Positions 52,490-61,600 of a stretch of DNA of 64,000 nt are shown here, one piece after another. Every line of letters begins with the position of its first letter. Positions within the stretch are counted from its first letter, which is position 1. The stretch is taken from contig PALT01000033.1 in assembly GCA_002706605.1 (NCBI GenBank), forward strand, positions 310,001 to 374,000, given 5' to 3'. Under the pieces are notes generated by a model. That model searched no databases. It saw nothing but the letters and a program-made list of their open reading frames with translations, and was not told where the DNA came from. This DNA comes from Rhodovulum sp. Lineage in GTDB: Bacteria > Pseudomonadota > Alphaproteobacteria > Rhodobacterales > Rhodobacteraceae. A program made the position numbers and the translations under genes.

Positions 52490-53419
52490 ATGGCGCGAAA
52501 TCTGGACATTACGGCCCTGCGGTCTTTTGTGGCTGTGGCGGATGCGGGCGGGGTCACGCGGGCGGCGGGTTTTCTGAACCTGACGCAATCGGCGGTCTCA
52601 ATGCAGATCAAGCGCCTTGAAGAGATGTTGCAGGTCAAACTGTTGAACCGCGTGTCGCGCACGGTGACCCTGACGCCCGAAGGCGAACAGTTGCTCAGCT
52701 ATGCGCGCCGTATCCTAGAGATGAATGATGAGTTGCTGGCGCGCCTGACGGCCCAAGAGTTCGAGGGCAGCATCACCTTGGGCGTGCCTCATGACATCGT
52801 CTATCCGGTGGTGCCCGAGGTTCTGCGCCGGTTTAACGAGGAATTCCCGCGCGTCGAGGTCAAGCTGTTGGCGTCCTACACGGGGATCCTGCGCGAACAA
52901 TTCGGACGGGGCGAGGTCGACTTGATCCTGACCACCGAGAACGAGTTGCGCGAGGGCGGCGAGATGCTGGTCGAGGTGCCTTTGACATGGGTTGGGGCCA
53001 TTGGCGGTAAGGCATGGCAGGCGCGTCCGCTGCGCCTTGCGTTTGAGCCCAACTGCCGGTTCCGTGGTGTCGCGCTTGCCGAGCTCGACAAGGCGGGCAT
53101 CGAATGGGAGATGTTGATCCAAGACGAGAGCGAGCGCGTGATTGAGGCCTCAATCAGCGCCGATCTGGCCATCCACGCGGTTCTGGAGGGCGCCGAGGGG
53201 CGCAATTGCGCGCGGGTTCAGGATAACGGCGCGCTGCCGCGTCTGCCGATGACCATGATCAACATGTACATGTCCAAAGTCACGCGCGGCCCCCTGACCC
53301 TGCGGTTGGCCGAGCTGATGCGCGAAGGCTATATGAAAAACGGCCGCGGGTCCGCGACCGCGTCGTCACATGGTAATGACGACTTTGCCGGTCGACTGGC
53401 GCTTGCGGAGCACCTCTAG
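52490..53419 (+). CDS. LysR-type transcriptional regulator
   Basis: A 309-residue regulator. The N-terminal HTH is LDITALRSFVAVADAGGVTRAAGFLNLTQSAVSMQIKRLEEMLQVKLLNRVSRTVTLTPEG (5-65), followed by the periplasmic-binding-like effector domain (GSITLGVPHDIVYPVVPEVLRRFNEEFPRVEVKLL). Its neighbour in the opposite direction, the DUF1127 gene, is a likely target. The last 54 bases overlap tail to tail with the quinone-reductase gene, so the C-terminal 17 residues are encoded by both strands. Confidence 0.9.
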   Translation: MARNLDITALRSFVAVADAGGVTRAAGFLNLTQSAVSMQIKRLEEMLQVKLLNRVSRTVTLTPEGEQLLSYARRILEMNDELLARLTAQEFEGSITLGVPHDIVYPVVPEVLRRFNEEFPRVEVKLLASYTGILREQFGRGEVDLILTTENELREGGEMLVEVPLTWVGAIGGKAWQARPLRLAFEPNCRFRGVALAELDKAGIEWEMLIQDESERVIEASISADLAIHAVLEGAEGRNCARVQDNGALPRLPMTMINMYMSKVTRGPLTLRLAELMREGYMKNGRGSATASSHGNDDFAGRLALAEHL

Positions 53420-54325
53420 GGCCTCATGCGCGTCCTCAAGGGCAAAGCGGTGGCTGATGTGTGGTTTCAACCCGCCCTCGGCAAACCACGAAAACAGCTT
53501 GGCCATACTGTCGGTCAGAACGGCGGGGCGGAATTTCAGATAGCCGCCCCAGTAAAGGCCCAGAACCGAGATGTTTTTGACCAGCATATGGTTCGCGGCA
53601 ATCGGGGGGACCTCGCCGCTTGCAAACCCGATGACAAGGATACGCGCCTCGGGGTTGCAGGCGCGAAAAGCCGCCTTGAACTGATCGCCGCCAATCGGGT
53701 CATAGACCACATCCGCGCCGCCAAGGGCCTTGACCGTCTCACGAATGTCTTGGGTTTCGCTGTCGATCAGGTGATCGGCACCGGCGGCCTTGGCCACGGC
53801 CAGTTTTTCCGGTCCGCGCGCACAGGCAATAACGGTTGCGCCCATCCGCTTGCCGATTTCGACGGCGGTCAGGCCCACACCGCCGGCCGCGCCCAGCACC
53901 AACAGGGTCTCGCCCGGCTGCAATTGCGCCTTGTGCTCAAGGGCGACGTGGCTGGTGCCATAGGCGATCTGAAAGGCGGCTGCCTCTTCAAAACTCATCG
54001 AATCCGGCATCTCGACACAGCGATCTGACGGGAAACACCCGTATTCCGCCAAACCACCCGAGCCCGCAAACACCGCAACCCGCGTACCAATGCGACTTTT
54101 TTCAACATCTGCGCCGACTTCGACAATCGTCCCGGCCAGTTCAAGGCCCAGCGTAAAGGGTGCTTGGGGTGTGTCCTGATATTTCCCTTCAATCATAAGG
54201 AGATCGGCGAAATTCAGGCTGCAGGCCGCAATCTGAACAAGGACCTCATTGGCCTTAGGTTGCGGGGTTTCCACATTTGCAATCAGCGGTTTCACGCCAA
54301 TTTCAGGGACCTGACATACACGCAT
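53366..54325 (-). CDS. Zinc-less medium-chain NADPH:quinone oxidoreductase
   Basis: A 319-residue MDR protein of the quinone reductase group. The cofactor motif is VLGAAGGVGLTAVEIGKRMGATVIACARG (about 143-172); MSFEEAAAFQIAYGTSHVAL precedes it, and LGLELAGTIVEVGADVE is the GroES-like N-terminal part. The structural zinc Cys cluster of alcohol dehydrogenases is missing. It reduces quinones or acyl-alkene substrates with NADPH. It converges with LysR, overlapping 54 bases. Confidence 0.88.
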   Translation of the reverse strand: MRVCQVPEIGVKPLIANVETPQPKANEVLVQIAACSLNFADLLMIEGKYQDTPQAPFTLGLELAGTIVEVGADVEKSRIGTRVAVFAGSGGLAEYGCFPSDRCVEMPDSMSFEEAAAFQIAYGTSHVALEHKAQLQPGETLLVLGAAGGVGLTAVEIGKRMGATVIACARGPEKLAVAKAAGADHLIDSETQDIRETVKALGGADVVYDPIGGDQFKAAFRACNPEARILVIGFASGEVPPIAANHMLVKNISVLGLYWGGYLKFRPAVLTDSMAKLFSWFAEGGLKPHISHRFALEDAHEALEVLRKRQSTGKVVITM

Positions 54326-54640
54326 AGGGTTGCCTCCAAAGTCATTTTCGCGGACCCTATCTGTGGGGATTGGCCATGGCTAGTAGGATTTACGGACTAG
54401 GCGTGGCGTAAAATTGAGGGAAGTGAACGTATTCTGCCTCTGGCTGGATCGTGCGCTCGAAAGGAGAGTCAAAAACACATCTAGACCCGTATGAGGCGTC
54501 GGATCGTTGACATTGGTTCAACGTGTGTCCTGCGCTATCTTACGCACCTATCGCAGAAAACGCCAATAACGGTGTCATGCCAGTTTCGAGGGTGGTTGGC
54601 ATGAAGTTTGCCCAAAACGGGCATAATCAGGAGTATATGC
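54326..54640. other. 315-base intergenic region
   Basis: Lies between the quinone reductase start and the XRE regulator. It must contain promoters of both divergent genes. I see no ORF, hairpin or repeat that I would support, apart from AGGAG just before the XRE-regulator ATG. Confidence 0.5.
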
Positions 54641-55012
54641 ATGAAACACCCAGTAGATGTTCATGTCGGAAAGCGGGTTCGGCATCGCCGGTGGATGGTT
54701 GGGATGACCCAACAACAATTGGCCGAGCATGTCGGAATCAAATTCCAACAGATTCAGAAATACGAAACGGGGATGAACCGGGTCAGTGCATCGCGCCTTT
54801 GGGATATCGCGGATGCATTGGAAGTGCCTGTATCGTTTTTCTTTGAAGGTCTGGAACGCAAAGGCGAGGAAAAGGCAGCATCGGATTCCGTGCCTGCCGA
54901 TATTCTGGCCGATAAAGAGGCGTTGGAGCTTGTGCGCTCGTACTACGCCATTCCGGAAAACCAACGGCGCCGGTTGTTTGAATTGGCCCGTGTACTTAGT
55001 GACGCCGCCTAA
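54641..55012 (+). CDS. XRE-family HTH transcriptional regulator
   Basis: A 123-residue DNA-binding protein. The HTH VDVHVGKRVRHRRWMVGMTQQQLAEHVGIKFQQIQKYETGMNRVSASRLWDIADALEVPVSFFF covers residues 5-67; the C-terminus ADKEALELVRSYYAIPENQRRRLFELARVL resembles the SinR/HipB-like regulator tail found in many alphaproteobacteria. ATG 54641 follows CAGGAGT. It is followed 81 bases later by an IMPase gene. No toxin partner is adjacent, so a chromosomal regulator is more likely than an antitoxin. Confidence 0.85.
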   Translation: MKHPVDVHVGKRVRHRRWMVGMTQQQLAEHVGIKFQQIQKYETGMNRVSASRLWDIADALEVPVSFFFEGLERKGEEKAASDSVPADILADKEALELVRSYYAIPENQRRRLFELARVLSDAA

Positions 55013-55093
55013 GGCGCTTGACCTCGGCCTTGCCGGTCGATACCGCGGATTTGACGGCGCGCTCACTCGGCGCCGTCAAACTGCGGGGACGAC

Positions 55094-55897
55094 ATGACGG
55101 CCAATTTTGCACGCGAAGATCTGATTGCAACCGCCCATCGTATGGCCGATGCCGCGCGGGGCGAGACGCTGCGCTATTTCCGTACCGATCACCTGCAGAC
55201 TGAAAACAAGCTGGATCAGGGGTTTGATCCCGTGACCGTGGCCGACCGCGCCGCCGAACAGGCGATGCGCGCCATTCTGTCCGAGATGCGGCCCGACGAT
55301 GCCATTCTGGGTGAGGAATTCGGAACCGCCACCGGTACGACCGGCCTGACATGGGTGTTGGACCCGATCGATGGTACCCGCGCCTATATGTCGGGCACGC
55401 CGACGTGGGGTGTTCTGATCGCCGTGGGCGACGACACGGGGCCAAAGTTCGGGATCATCGACCAGCCTTGGACACAGGAGCGGTTCATCGGCGGTTTCGG
55501 CGTGGCCGAGGTGCAGTCGAACCACGGCACATTCGCCCTCAAGACCCGGGCGACGCGGGATCTGGCCGAAGCAACGATTTTCACCACCTTCCCCGAGGTC
55601 GGGGATGAGGTTGAGCGCGCGGCGTTCCACACCCTTGCCGCCCAGACGCGCCTGACGCGGTACGGGATGGATTGCTATGCCTATGCCCTGTTGGCGCTGG
55701 GTCAGGTCGATCTGGTGGTGGAGGCGGGGCTACAATCCTATGACATTCGGGCCCCCATCGCCGTGATTGAGGCCGCAGGCGGCATCGTCACCGATTGGAC
55801 CGGCGGGACTGCGCACAACGGCGGGCGCGTCATCGCCGCCGCCAATCCCGATATTCACGCCGCCGCCCTGAAGGTTTTGCAACAAACGATAGGCTGA
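55094..55897 (+). CDS. hisN: Inositol-monophosphatase family, HisN-type histidinol phosphatase
   Basis: A 267-residue Mg-dependent phosphatase. The metal-binding blocks are GEEFGT (about 74-79), WVLDPIDGTRAYMSG (about 89-103, with DPIDGT) and WTGGTAHNGGRVIAAAN near the C-terminus. FMSG/YMSG after the DGT and CYAYALLALGQVDLVVEAGLQSYDIRAPIAVIEAAGG fit the histidinol-phosphate phosphatase HisN subgroup rather than SuhB. It is the first of two genes, followed by 8-oxoguanine deaminase after three bases. Substrate could also be inositol phosphate. Confidence 0.85.
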   Translation: MTANFAREDLIATAHRMADAARGETLRYFRTDHLQTENKLDQGFDPVTVADRAAEQAMRAILSEMRPDDAILGEEFGTATGTTGLTWVLDPIDGTRAYMSGTPTWGVLIAVGDDTGPKFGIIDQPWTQERFIGGFGVAEVQSNHGTFALKTRATRDLAEATIFTTFPEVGDEVERAAFHTLAAQTRLTRYGMDCYAYALLALGQVDLVVEAGLQSYDIRAPIAVIEAAGGIVTDWTGGTAHNGGRVIAAANPDIHAAALKVLQQTIG

Positions 55898-55900
55898 CCC

Positions 55901-57238
55901 ATGTCCCATGTTTTGATCCAAAAGGCCGACCATCTGTTGCGGATGGATGATGCGGGGTCGGAACTGGCGGGCGTGGATATCCGTCTGCGCGACGGGGTGG
56001 TGGCCGAGATCGGCCACGACCTACCGCTTGACGGGGCCGAGGTGGTGAACGGGCGCGGATGCGTCGTGACGCCCGGTTTGGTCAACACGCACCATCATCT
56101 TTATCAAACCCTGACCCGCGCGGTGCCGGGGGGGCAGGACGCGTTGCTGTTTGGCTGGCTACAAACGCTCTATCCGATCTGGGCACGGTTCGGGCCCGAG
56201 CATATGCGGATTTCCGCGCTGGTCGGTTTGGCGGAACTGGCGCTGTCCGGCTGTTCCCTGACGTCCGATCACCTGTATCTGTTCCCGAACGGGTCGCGGT
56301 TGGACGACACAATCGATGCGGCGCGCGAGATCGGGATGCGCTTTACCCCAACGCGCGGCGCGATGAGCATCGGCGAGAGCGCAGGCGGCCTGCCCCCCGA
56401 TCATCTGGTCGAGGATGAGGCGGCGATCCTGAACGATTGCATCCGCGTGGTCGATGCGTTCCACGATCCCAATCCCGGCGCGATGGTACAGGTCGGGATC
56501 GCCCCCTGTTCGCCCTTTTCGGTCAGTCGTGAGTTGATGCGCGACGCGGCGATTTTGGCACGGGACAAGGGCGTGCGCCTGCACACCCATCTGGCCGAAA
56601 ATGATGAGGACGTCGCCTATAGCCTTGCGACATTCGGCTGTTTGCCGGGCGAATATGCGCGCGATCTGGGCTGGACCGGCGATGACGTCTGGCACGCGCA
56701 TTGTGTGAAACTGAACGCCGACGAAATCGACCTGTTTGCGCGCTCCGGCACGGGCGTGGCGCATTGCCCCTGTTCGAACTGTCGTCTGGGGTCGGGGATC
56801 GCGCCGGTGCGGGCTATGCGCGACGCCGGTGTGCCGGTCGGTTTGGGCGTCGATGGCTCGGCCAGCAACGATGCCGGCAACCTGATCGCCGAGGCGCGTC
56901 AGGCGATGTTGCTGCAACGGGTCAGCCAAGGTGCCGACGCGATGAGCGCACGTGAGGCCCTGTTCATCGCGACCCGTGGCGGCGCGCGGGTTCTGGGGCG
57001 TGACGATGTCGGGCAAATCACCGTGGGCAAACGCGCCGATGTGGCGATTTGGGACGTGACGGGCGTCGAGGCCGCGGGCAGTTGGGACAAGGCCGCCCTG
57101 TTGCTGGCCGGTCCGACGCGGGTCAAACACCTGTTCGTTGAGGGCCGTCAGGTCGTGCGCGACGGCCAAATCGCGACGGTCGACATGGGCCCCGTTCTGG
57201 CGCGGCAAGAGGCGTTGGTGCGGGACCTGATGGCCTGA
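55901..57238 (+). CDS. 8-oxoguanine deaminase-like amidohydrolase
   Basis: A 445-residue zinc amidohydrolase of the SSNA/TRZ group. The metal-binding NTHHHLYQTLTRAVPGG (about 60-76), LHTHLAENDEDVAYS, HCVKLNADEIDLFARSGTGVAHCPCSNCRLGSG and LGVDGSASNDAGNLIAEARQAML are as in 8-oxoguanine deaminases that make uric acid. It converges with guaD immediately downstream (stop to stop, zero gap). An alternative is a related pterin or triazine deaminase. Confidence 0.85.
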   Translation: MSHVLIQKADHLLRMDDAGSELAGVDIRLRDGVVAEIGHDLPLDGAEVVNGRGCVVTPGLVNTHHHLYQTLTRAVPGGQDALLFGWLQTLYPIWARFGPEHMRISALVGLAELALSGCSLTSDHLYLFPNGSRLDDTIDAAREIGMRFTPTRGAMSIGESAGGLPPDHLVEDEAAILNDCIRVVDAFHDPNPGAMVQVGIAPCSPFSVSRELMRDAAILARDKGVRLHTHLAENDEDVAYSLATFGCLPGEYARDLGWTGDDVWHAHCVKLNADEIDLFARSGTGVAHCPCSNCRLGSGIAPVRAMRDAGVPVGLGVDGSASNDAGNLIAEARQAMLLQRVSQGADAMSAREALFIATRGGARVLGRDDVGQITVGKRADVAIWDVTGVEAAGSWDKAALLLAGPTRVKHLFVEGRQVVRDGQIATVDMGPVLARQEALVRDLMA

Positions 57239-58528
57239 TTATTTCAGGCGCACCCCACCGACATAGGTCGCCGCAATCGCGCGATCATCGCCCATCATGA
57301 TCGTCGGGAACACCGCCTGCCAGATATCTTCGGCGCGCGCGCTGCGCTGGGCGATTGCGGGGGTGCTGGACAGGTCGAGCACGGTCAAATCCGCCTCATA
57401 CCCGCGTTTCAGGTTCCCGATCCGGTCGTCACAATGCAGGGTCTGCGCCGATCCCACCGTCGCCAGCCACAAGAGCGCCGACGGATGCGCCGAGGCATGG
57501 CGCAGCTGGCCGATCTCATAGGCGGCGGCCATGGTGCGCAGCATCGAAAAGGACGACCCGCCGCCCGTGTCCGTGGCCAGACCGATGCGATGCCCCTCAT
57601 CCATCAGCCCGTCCAGATCGAACAGGCCCGACCCGATAAACGTGTTTGACGTCGGGCAATGGATCAGACCGGCATGGGCGTCGCGCAGATGCGCGCGTTC
57701 CCGCCCCGTCAGGTGGATCGCATGGCCAAACAACGCCCGTTCTCCCAACAGGCCATAGCGTTCGTAGACGTCCAGATAGTCCCGCGATTCCGGATAGAGG
57801 GACGCCACCCATTCGATTTCATCCGTCTGTTCGGACAGGTGCGTCTGCATCAGGCAATCGGGATGCTCGGCCCAAAGGGCGCCCAGCGCCTCTAGCTGTT
57901 CTGGGGTTGAGGTCGGCGCGAAACGCGGCGTGATGACATATCCGTTGCGCCCCTGTCCGTGCCATTTGCCGATCAACGCCGCACTGTCGTCATAGGCCGA
58001 TTGGGCGGTGTCCCGCAGACCCTCGGGGGCGTTCCGGTCCATACAGGTCTTGCCGCCAAACACCCGCATCCCCCGTTCGGTCGCTGCGGTGAAAAACGCG
58101 TCCACACTGGCCGGATGGATGGTGCAATAGGAACAGACGCTGGTCGTGCCATTGGCGATCAACAGGTCCAGATAGCGCGCCGCGATGTCGCCCGCATAAT
58201 CCGGATCGGCGAACCGCATTTCCTCGGGAAAGGTATAGGTGTTCAGCCAGTCGATCAGACGCTTGCCCCAACTGGCGATAATCGCGGTCTGGGGATAATG
58301 CACATGCGCGTCCACAAACCCCGCCATGATCAGTTTCTGCCCGAAATCGGTCACCTCGGCCTCGGGATAGGCCAGACGCATGGCGTCCGCATCGCCCGTG
58401 TCCAGAATATGCCCGTCGCGCACAACCACCGCGCCCCGCGAGGTGTGACGCGCCGCATCGGGGCCATCGTGAAACGGGTTGCCGTCAAAGCACAGGGTCT
58501 GACCGAGGAGGAGGGAGGTGGTGCTCAT
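57239..58528 (-). CDS. guaD: Guanine deaminase
   Basis: A 429-residue enzyme converting guanine to xanthine. The metal block DAHVHYPQTAIIASWGKRLIDWLNTYTFPEE (about 82-112) with QTAII is guanine-deaminase-specific, with QTHLSEQTDEIEWV, HAIHLTGRERAHLRDAHAGLIHCPTSNTFIGSGLF and GLATDTGGGSSFSML after it. Start ATG 58528. It lies end to end with the 8-oxoguanine deaminase gene, so both purine-breakdown enzymes are clustered but not co-transcribed. Confidence 0.95.
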   Translation of the reverse strand: MSTTSLLLGQTLCFDGNPFHDGPDAARHTSRGAVVVRDGHILDTGDADAMRLAYPEAEVTDFGQKLIMAGFVDAHVHYPQTAIIASWGKRLIDWLNTYTFPEEMRFADPDYAGDIAARYLDLLIANGTTSVCSYCTIHPASVDAFFTAATERGMRVFGGKTCMDRNAPEGLRDTAQSAYDDSAALIGKWHGQGRNGYVITPRFAPTSTPEQLEALGALWAEHPDCLMQTHLSEQTDEIEWVASLYPESRDYLDVYERYGLLGERALFGHAIHLTGRERAHLRDAHAGLIHCPTSNTFIGSGLFDLDGLMDEGHRIGLATDTGGGSSFSMLRTMAAAYEIGQLRHASAHPSALLWLATVGSAQTLHCDDRIGNLKRGYEADLTVLDLSSTPAIAQRSARAEDIWQAVFPTIMMGDDRAIAATYVGGVRLK

Positions 58529-58662
58529 GATCTATCCATTCGCGCGGTAATTCGGGTTCAGGCTAGGGGGTAAAATCGCCAAGGTAAATTGCACATGTTG
58601 CCCTGTCCCATCCGAACTGGTTCAGCTAAGGTTCGCGCAAACACCAAGACGGCGGGGTGACA

Positions 58663-60048
58663 ATGGCCGAAGACGTTCTCGACCAACCAGAGCACGAAGA
58701 AGAAGACTATGCGCTGGATAACCGGATGGTGTCTGCCGTTCGGTTGGCGATTGCGGCTGGCGATTCGGAACGGATTCACGAACTGCTTGACCCGCTGCAC
58801 GCGGCCGACATCGCCGACATGCTGGAGCAGTTGGACACCGGATCGCGGCGCGAGCTGTTGGTCATGGTGCCGCGTGCCTTTGACGGTGAGGTCCTGTCGG
58901 AACTGGATGAGGCGATCCGCGAAGAGGTCATCGCCTTTCTGCCGCAGGATTTCCTGGCCGAGGCGGTGCGCGATCTGGACTCGGACGACGTTGTTGACCT
59001 TGTCGAGGACCTAGAGGAGCCGCAACAGGCCGCGATCCTTGACGCGCTAGAGGCCGCCGACCGTGTCGCGGTTGAACAGGCCCTCAGCTATCCGGAATTC
59101 TCTGCCGGTCGTCTGATGCAACGCGAGGTCGTCACGGCCCCCGAGCATTGGAGCGTCGGGGACACCATCGATTTCCTGCGCGACACGAAACAGGAACTGC
59201 CCGATCAGTTCTATCATGTGATCGTTGTCGATCCGCGCCTGAAACCCGTGGGTTATGTCCAACTGGGCAAACTCTTGGCCAGCAAGCGCAGCGCGCCCTT
59301 GGTCGACCTGTTCGAGGACAGCTTTCGCACCGTGCCCGTTACCCGCCCCGAGGGCGAGGTCGCCTATGCGTTCAACCAGTATCACCTGATTTCGGCCCCC
59401 GTGGTCGATGATGAGGGCCGTCTGGTCGGTGTGATCACCATCGACGACGCGATGAACGTTCTGGACGAAGAGCATGAGGAAGACATCCTGCGTCTGGCCG
59501 GTGTCGGTGAGAGCAGCCTTGCCGACCGTGTGATCGAAACCACGAAACAGCGGTTTCCGTGGTTGTTCGTGAACCTGATCACCGCGATTTTGGCGTCGCT
59601 GGTCATCGCCCAGTTCGAGGCAACGATCGCGCAATTCGTGGCCCTTGCCGTGTTGATGCCGATTGTGGCGTCGATGGGCGGGAACGCGGGCACGCAATCC
59701 CTGACCGTTGCGGTGCGCGCCATCGCGACCAAGGACTTGACCGGATCGAACGTCTGGCGGGTTGTACGGCGTGAGGCGCTGGTCGGTCTGGTGAACGGGA
59801 CTATATTCGCGGTGATCATGGGGATCGTCGGGGTCCTGTGGTTCGGGACGCCGGTTCTGGGCCTGGTGATTGCCTGTGCGATGGTGATCAACCTAGTGAT
59901 CGCGGGTCTGGCGGGGATTTTGATCCCTGTGGCCTTGGAAAAGGTGGGGGTTGACCCCGCGCTGGCCTCTGGGGCCTTTGTGACGACGGTAACCGATGTG
60001 GTTGGGTTCTTTGCATTTCTTGGACTGGCTGGGGCGTGGCTACTATGA
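58663..60048 (+). CDS. mgtE: Magnesium transporter MgtE
   Basis: A 461-residue Mg2+ channel. Cytoplasmic MgtE-N domain (about 25-135, AADIADMLEQLDTGSRRELLVMVPRAFDGEVLSELDEAIREEVIAF), two CBS repeats (about 140-265) and five membrane segments with the family block VALAVLMPIVASMGGNAGTQSLTVAVRAIATKDL near residue 345. ATG 58663 is used; a GTG two codons earlier is possible. Its stop overlaps the next start by four bases (ATGA). Confidence 0.95.
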   Translation: MAEDVLDQPEHEEEDYALDNRMVSAVRLAIAAGDSERIHELLDPLHAADIADMLEQLDTGSRRELLVMVPRAFDGEVLSELDEAIREEVIAFLPQDFLAEAVRDLDSDDVVDLVEDLEEPQQAAILDALEAADRVAVEQALSYPEFSAGRLMQREVVTAPEHWSVGDTIDFLRDTKQELPDQFYHVIVVDPRLKPVGYVQLGKLLASKRSAPLVDLFEDSFRTVPVTRPEGEVAYAFNQYHLISAPVVDDEGRLVGVITIDDAMNVLDEEHEEDILRLAGVGESSLADRVIETTKQRFPWLFVNLITAILASLVIAQFEATIAQFVALAVLMPIVASMGGNAGTQSLTVAVRAIATKDLTGSNVWRVVRREALVGLVNGTIFAVIMGIVGVLWFGTPVLGLVIACAMVINLVIAGLAGILIPVALEKVGVDPALASGAFVTTVTDVVGFFAFLGLAGAWLL

Positions 60049-60629
60049 GCATGGATGATTTGAGCTTGGCGAAAAAAGAGGCGCGCAAACGGGCCTTTGC
60101 CGCCCGCAAAGAGGCCAAGACGCCGCAAGCGGATGCCGCTGCGGCCTCATCCCTGATCGACGTGCTTGAGGGGTTCAGTGACCGTATCATCGCGGGCTAC
60201 ATGCCCATCCGCTCCGAGGTGAACCCCCTGCCCGCGATGAGCGCCTTGGCGCGCAAAAACCGTCTGTGCGTTCCGGTTATTCAGGGCGATGGCCTGCCCC
60301 TGTTGTTTCGCGAATGGACGCCCGAGGCCGATATGATCGACGGCCCCTTTGGCGCGTTGGTGCCTGCATCGGGGGAGTTCATAGAGCCCGAAATCCTGAT
60401 CGTGCCGATGGTGGCCTACGATCCGCGCGGGTTTCGCTTGGGATATGGCGGTGGGTTTTACGACCGCACGCTGGAACGGTTGCGCGATCTGAACCCGTCG
60501 GTTCTGGCCATCGGGTTCGCGTTCGGTGCGCAATGTCTGGACGATGTCCCGCAAGAGCCGACCGATCAGCCGCTGGATATGATCGTGACCGAGGCCGAGG
60601 TTCTGCGCCTATCACAGGACATGTCCTAG
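60045..60629 (+). CDS. 5-formyltetrahydrofolate cyclo-ligase
   Basis: A 194-residue enzyme that converts 5-formyl-THF to 5,10-methenyl-THF with ATP. LAKKEARKRAFAARKEAK at the start and the hallmark RGFRLGYGGGFYDRTLERL (about 129-147) are present, with VPMVAYDPRG before it. ATG 60045 overlaps mgtE by four bases. In some bacteria the gene (ygfA/fau) neighbours 6S RNA or zapA, not so here. Confidence 0.93.
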   Translation: MSMDDLSLAKKEARKRAFAARKEAKTPQADAAAASSLIDVLEGFSDRIIAGYMPIRSEVNPLPAMSALARKNRLCVPVIQGDGLPLLFREWTPEADMIDGPFGALVPASGEFIEPEILIVPMVAYDPRGFRLGYGGGFYDRTLERLRDLNPSVLAIGFAFGAQCLDDVPQEPTDQPLDMIVTEAEVLRLSQDMS

Positions 60630-60704
60630 GCGATTGCGCCTGATTTTCGCGTCTATCCCTATGGCCCCCTTGCCCCGCCCCGAAATGCGCCCTAGGCAGA
60701 GCAT

Positions 60705-61520
60705 ATGAAGATACTGTTCCTCGGAGACGTCGTTGGCCGTTCTGGCCGCAATGCCATCATTCAGCACCTGCGCACCCTGCGTGAGGAGTGGAAGCTGGAT
60801 TTCGTGGTGGTGAATGGCGAAAACGCCACCTCGGGCGCGGGCCTCAGTGGGTCGCACGCCAAGGAACTGCTGGACGCGGGTGCGGATTGCCTGACCCTTG
60901 GGGATCACGCGTTTGATCAACGCGACATGCTGCAATTCATCGAGACCGAACCGCGCATCATCCGCCCCCTGAATTTCGCCAAAAGCGCGCCGGGCCGTGG
61001 TGCCCGTGTGTTTGAGGTTCAGGGCGGTCGCCGCATTCTGGTGACACAGGTTCTGGGGCAGGTGTTCATGAAACGCCCGTTTGACGACCCGTTTTCGGCC
61101 GTCGATCAGGTTCTGAAAACCACGCCGATGGGCGCGAATATTCAGGCGGCTTTGGTCGATGTGCATTGCGAGGCCACGTCGGAAAAAATGGCCATGGGCC
61201 ATTGGTGCGACGGACGGGCCAGCATGGTCGTCGGCACCCATACCCATGTGCCCACGGGGGACGCGCAAATCCTGCCTGGTGGGACGGCATTCCAGACGGA
61301 TGCGGGCATGTGCGGCGATTACAACTCGGTCATCGGTATGGACAAGGCCGAGCCGATGCGCCGCTTTATCACCGGCATGGGCAAGGGGCGGTTCACCCCT
61401 GCCAAGGAAGAGGCCACCCTCAGCGGCCTCTATGCCGAAACCGATGATCGCACGGGCAAGGCCAATGTGGTCAAAATGATCCGTTTTGGTGGGCGGCTTG
61501 AGCCCTCGACCCCTGTTTAA
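60705..61520 (+). CDS. TIGR00282/YmdB-like metallophosphoesterase
   Basis: A 271-residue calcineurin-like phosphoesterase. It begins MKILFLGDVVGRSGRNAI; metal ligands are in FVVVNGENATSGAGL, LGDHAFDQRDM, LVDVHCEATSEKMAMGHWCDGRASMVVGTHTHVPTGDAQILPGGTAFQTDAGMCG, all YmdB signatures. The enzyme hydrolyses 2',3'-cyclic nucleotides or cAMP in Bacillus; the alphaproteobacterial role is not clear. It follows the cyclo-ligase after 75 bases. Confidence 0.92.
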   Translation: MKILFLGDVVGRSGRNAIIQHLRTLREEWKLDFVVVNGENATSGAGLSGSHAKELLDAGADCLTLGDHAFDQRDMLQFIETEPRIIRPLNFAKSAPGRGARVFEVQGGRRILVTQVLGQVFMKRPFDDPFSAVDQVLKTTPMGANIQAALVDVHCEATSEKMAMGHWCDGRASMVVGTHTHVPTGDAQILPGGTAFQTDAGMCGDYNSVIGMDKAEPMRRFITGMGKGRFTPAKEEATLSGLYAETDDRTGKANVVKMIRFGGRLEPSTPV

Positions 61521-61600
61521 CGGGGCCTGAGACCAAATCGCCGCTTGTTTGCCCCGTGCCAGTCGCTAATGATACGCCGGACGTGAGTAGGCGGAACTGA

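Noticed and set aside
54641-55012. XRE regulator as antitoxin of a toxin-antitoxin pair
   Set aside because: No small toxin-like gene lies next to it; the following gene is an intact IMPase-family enzyme 81 bases away.
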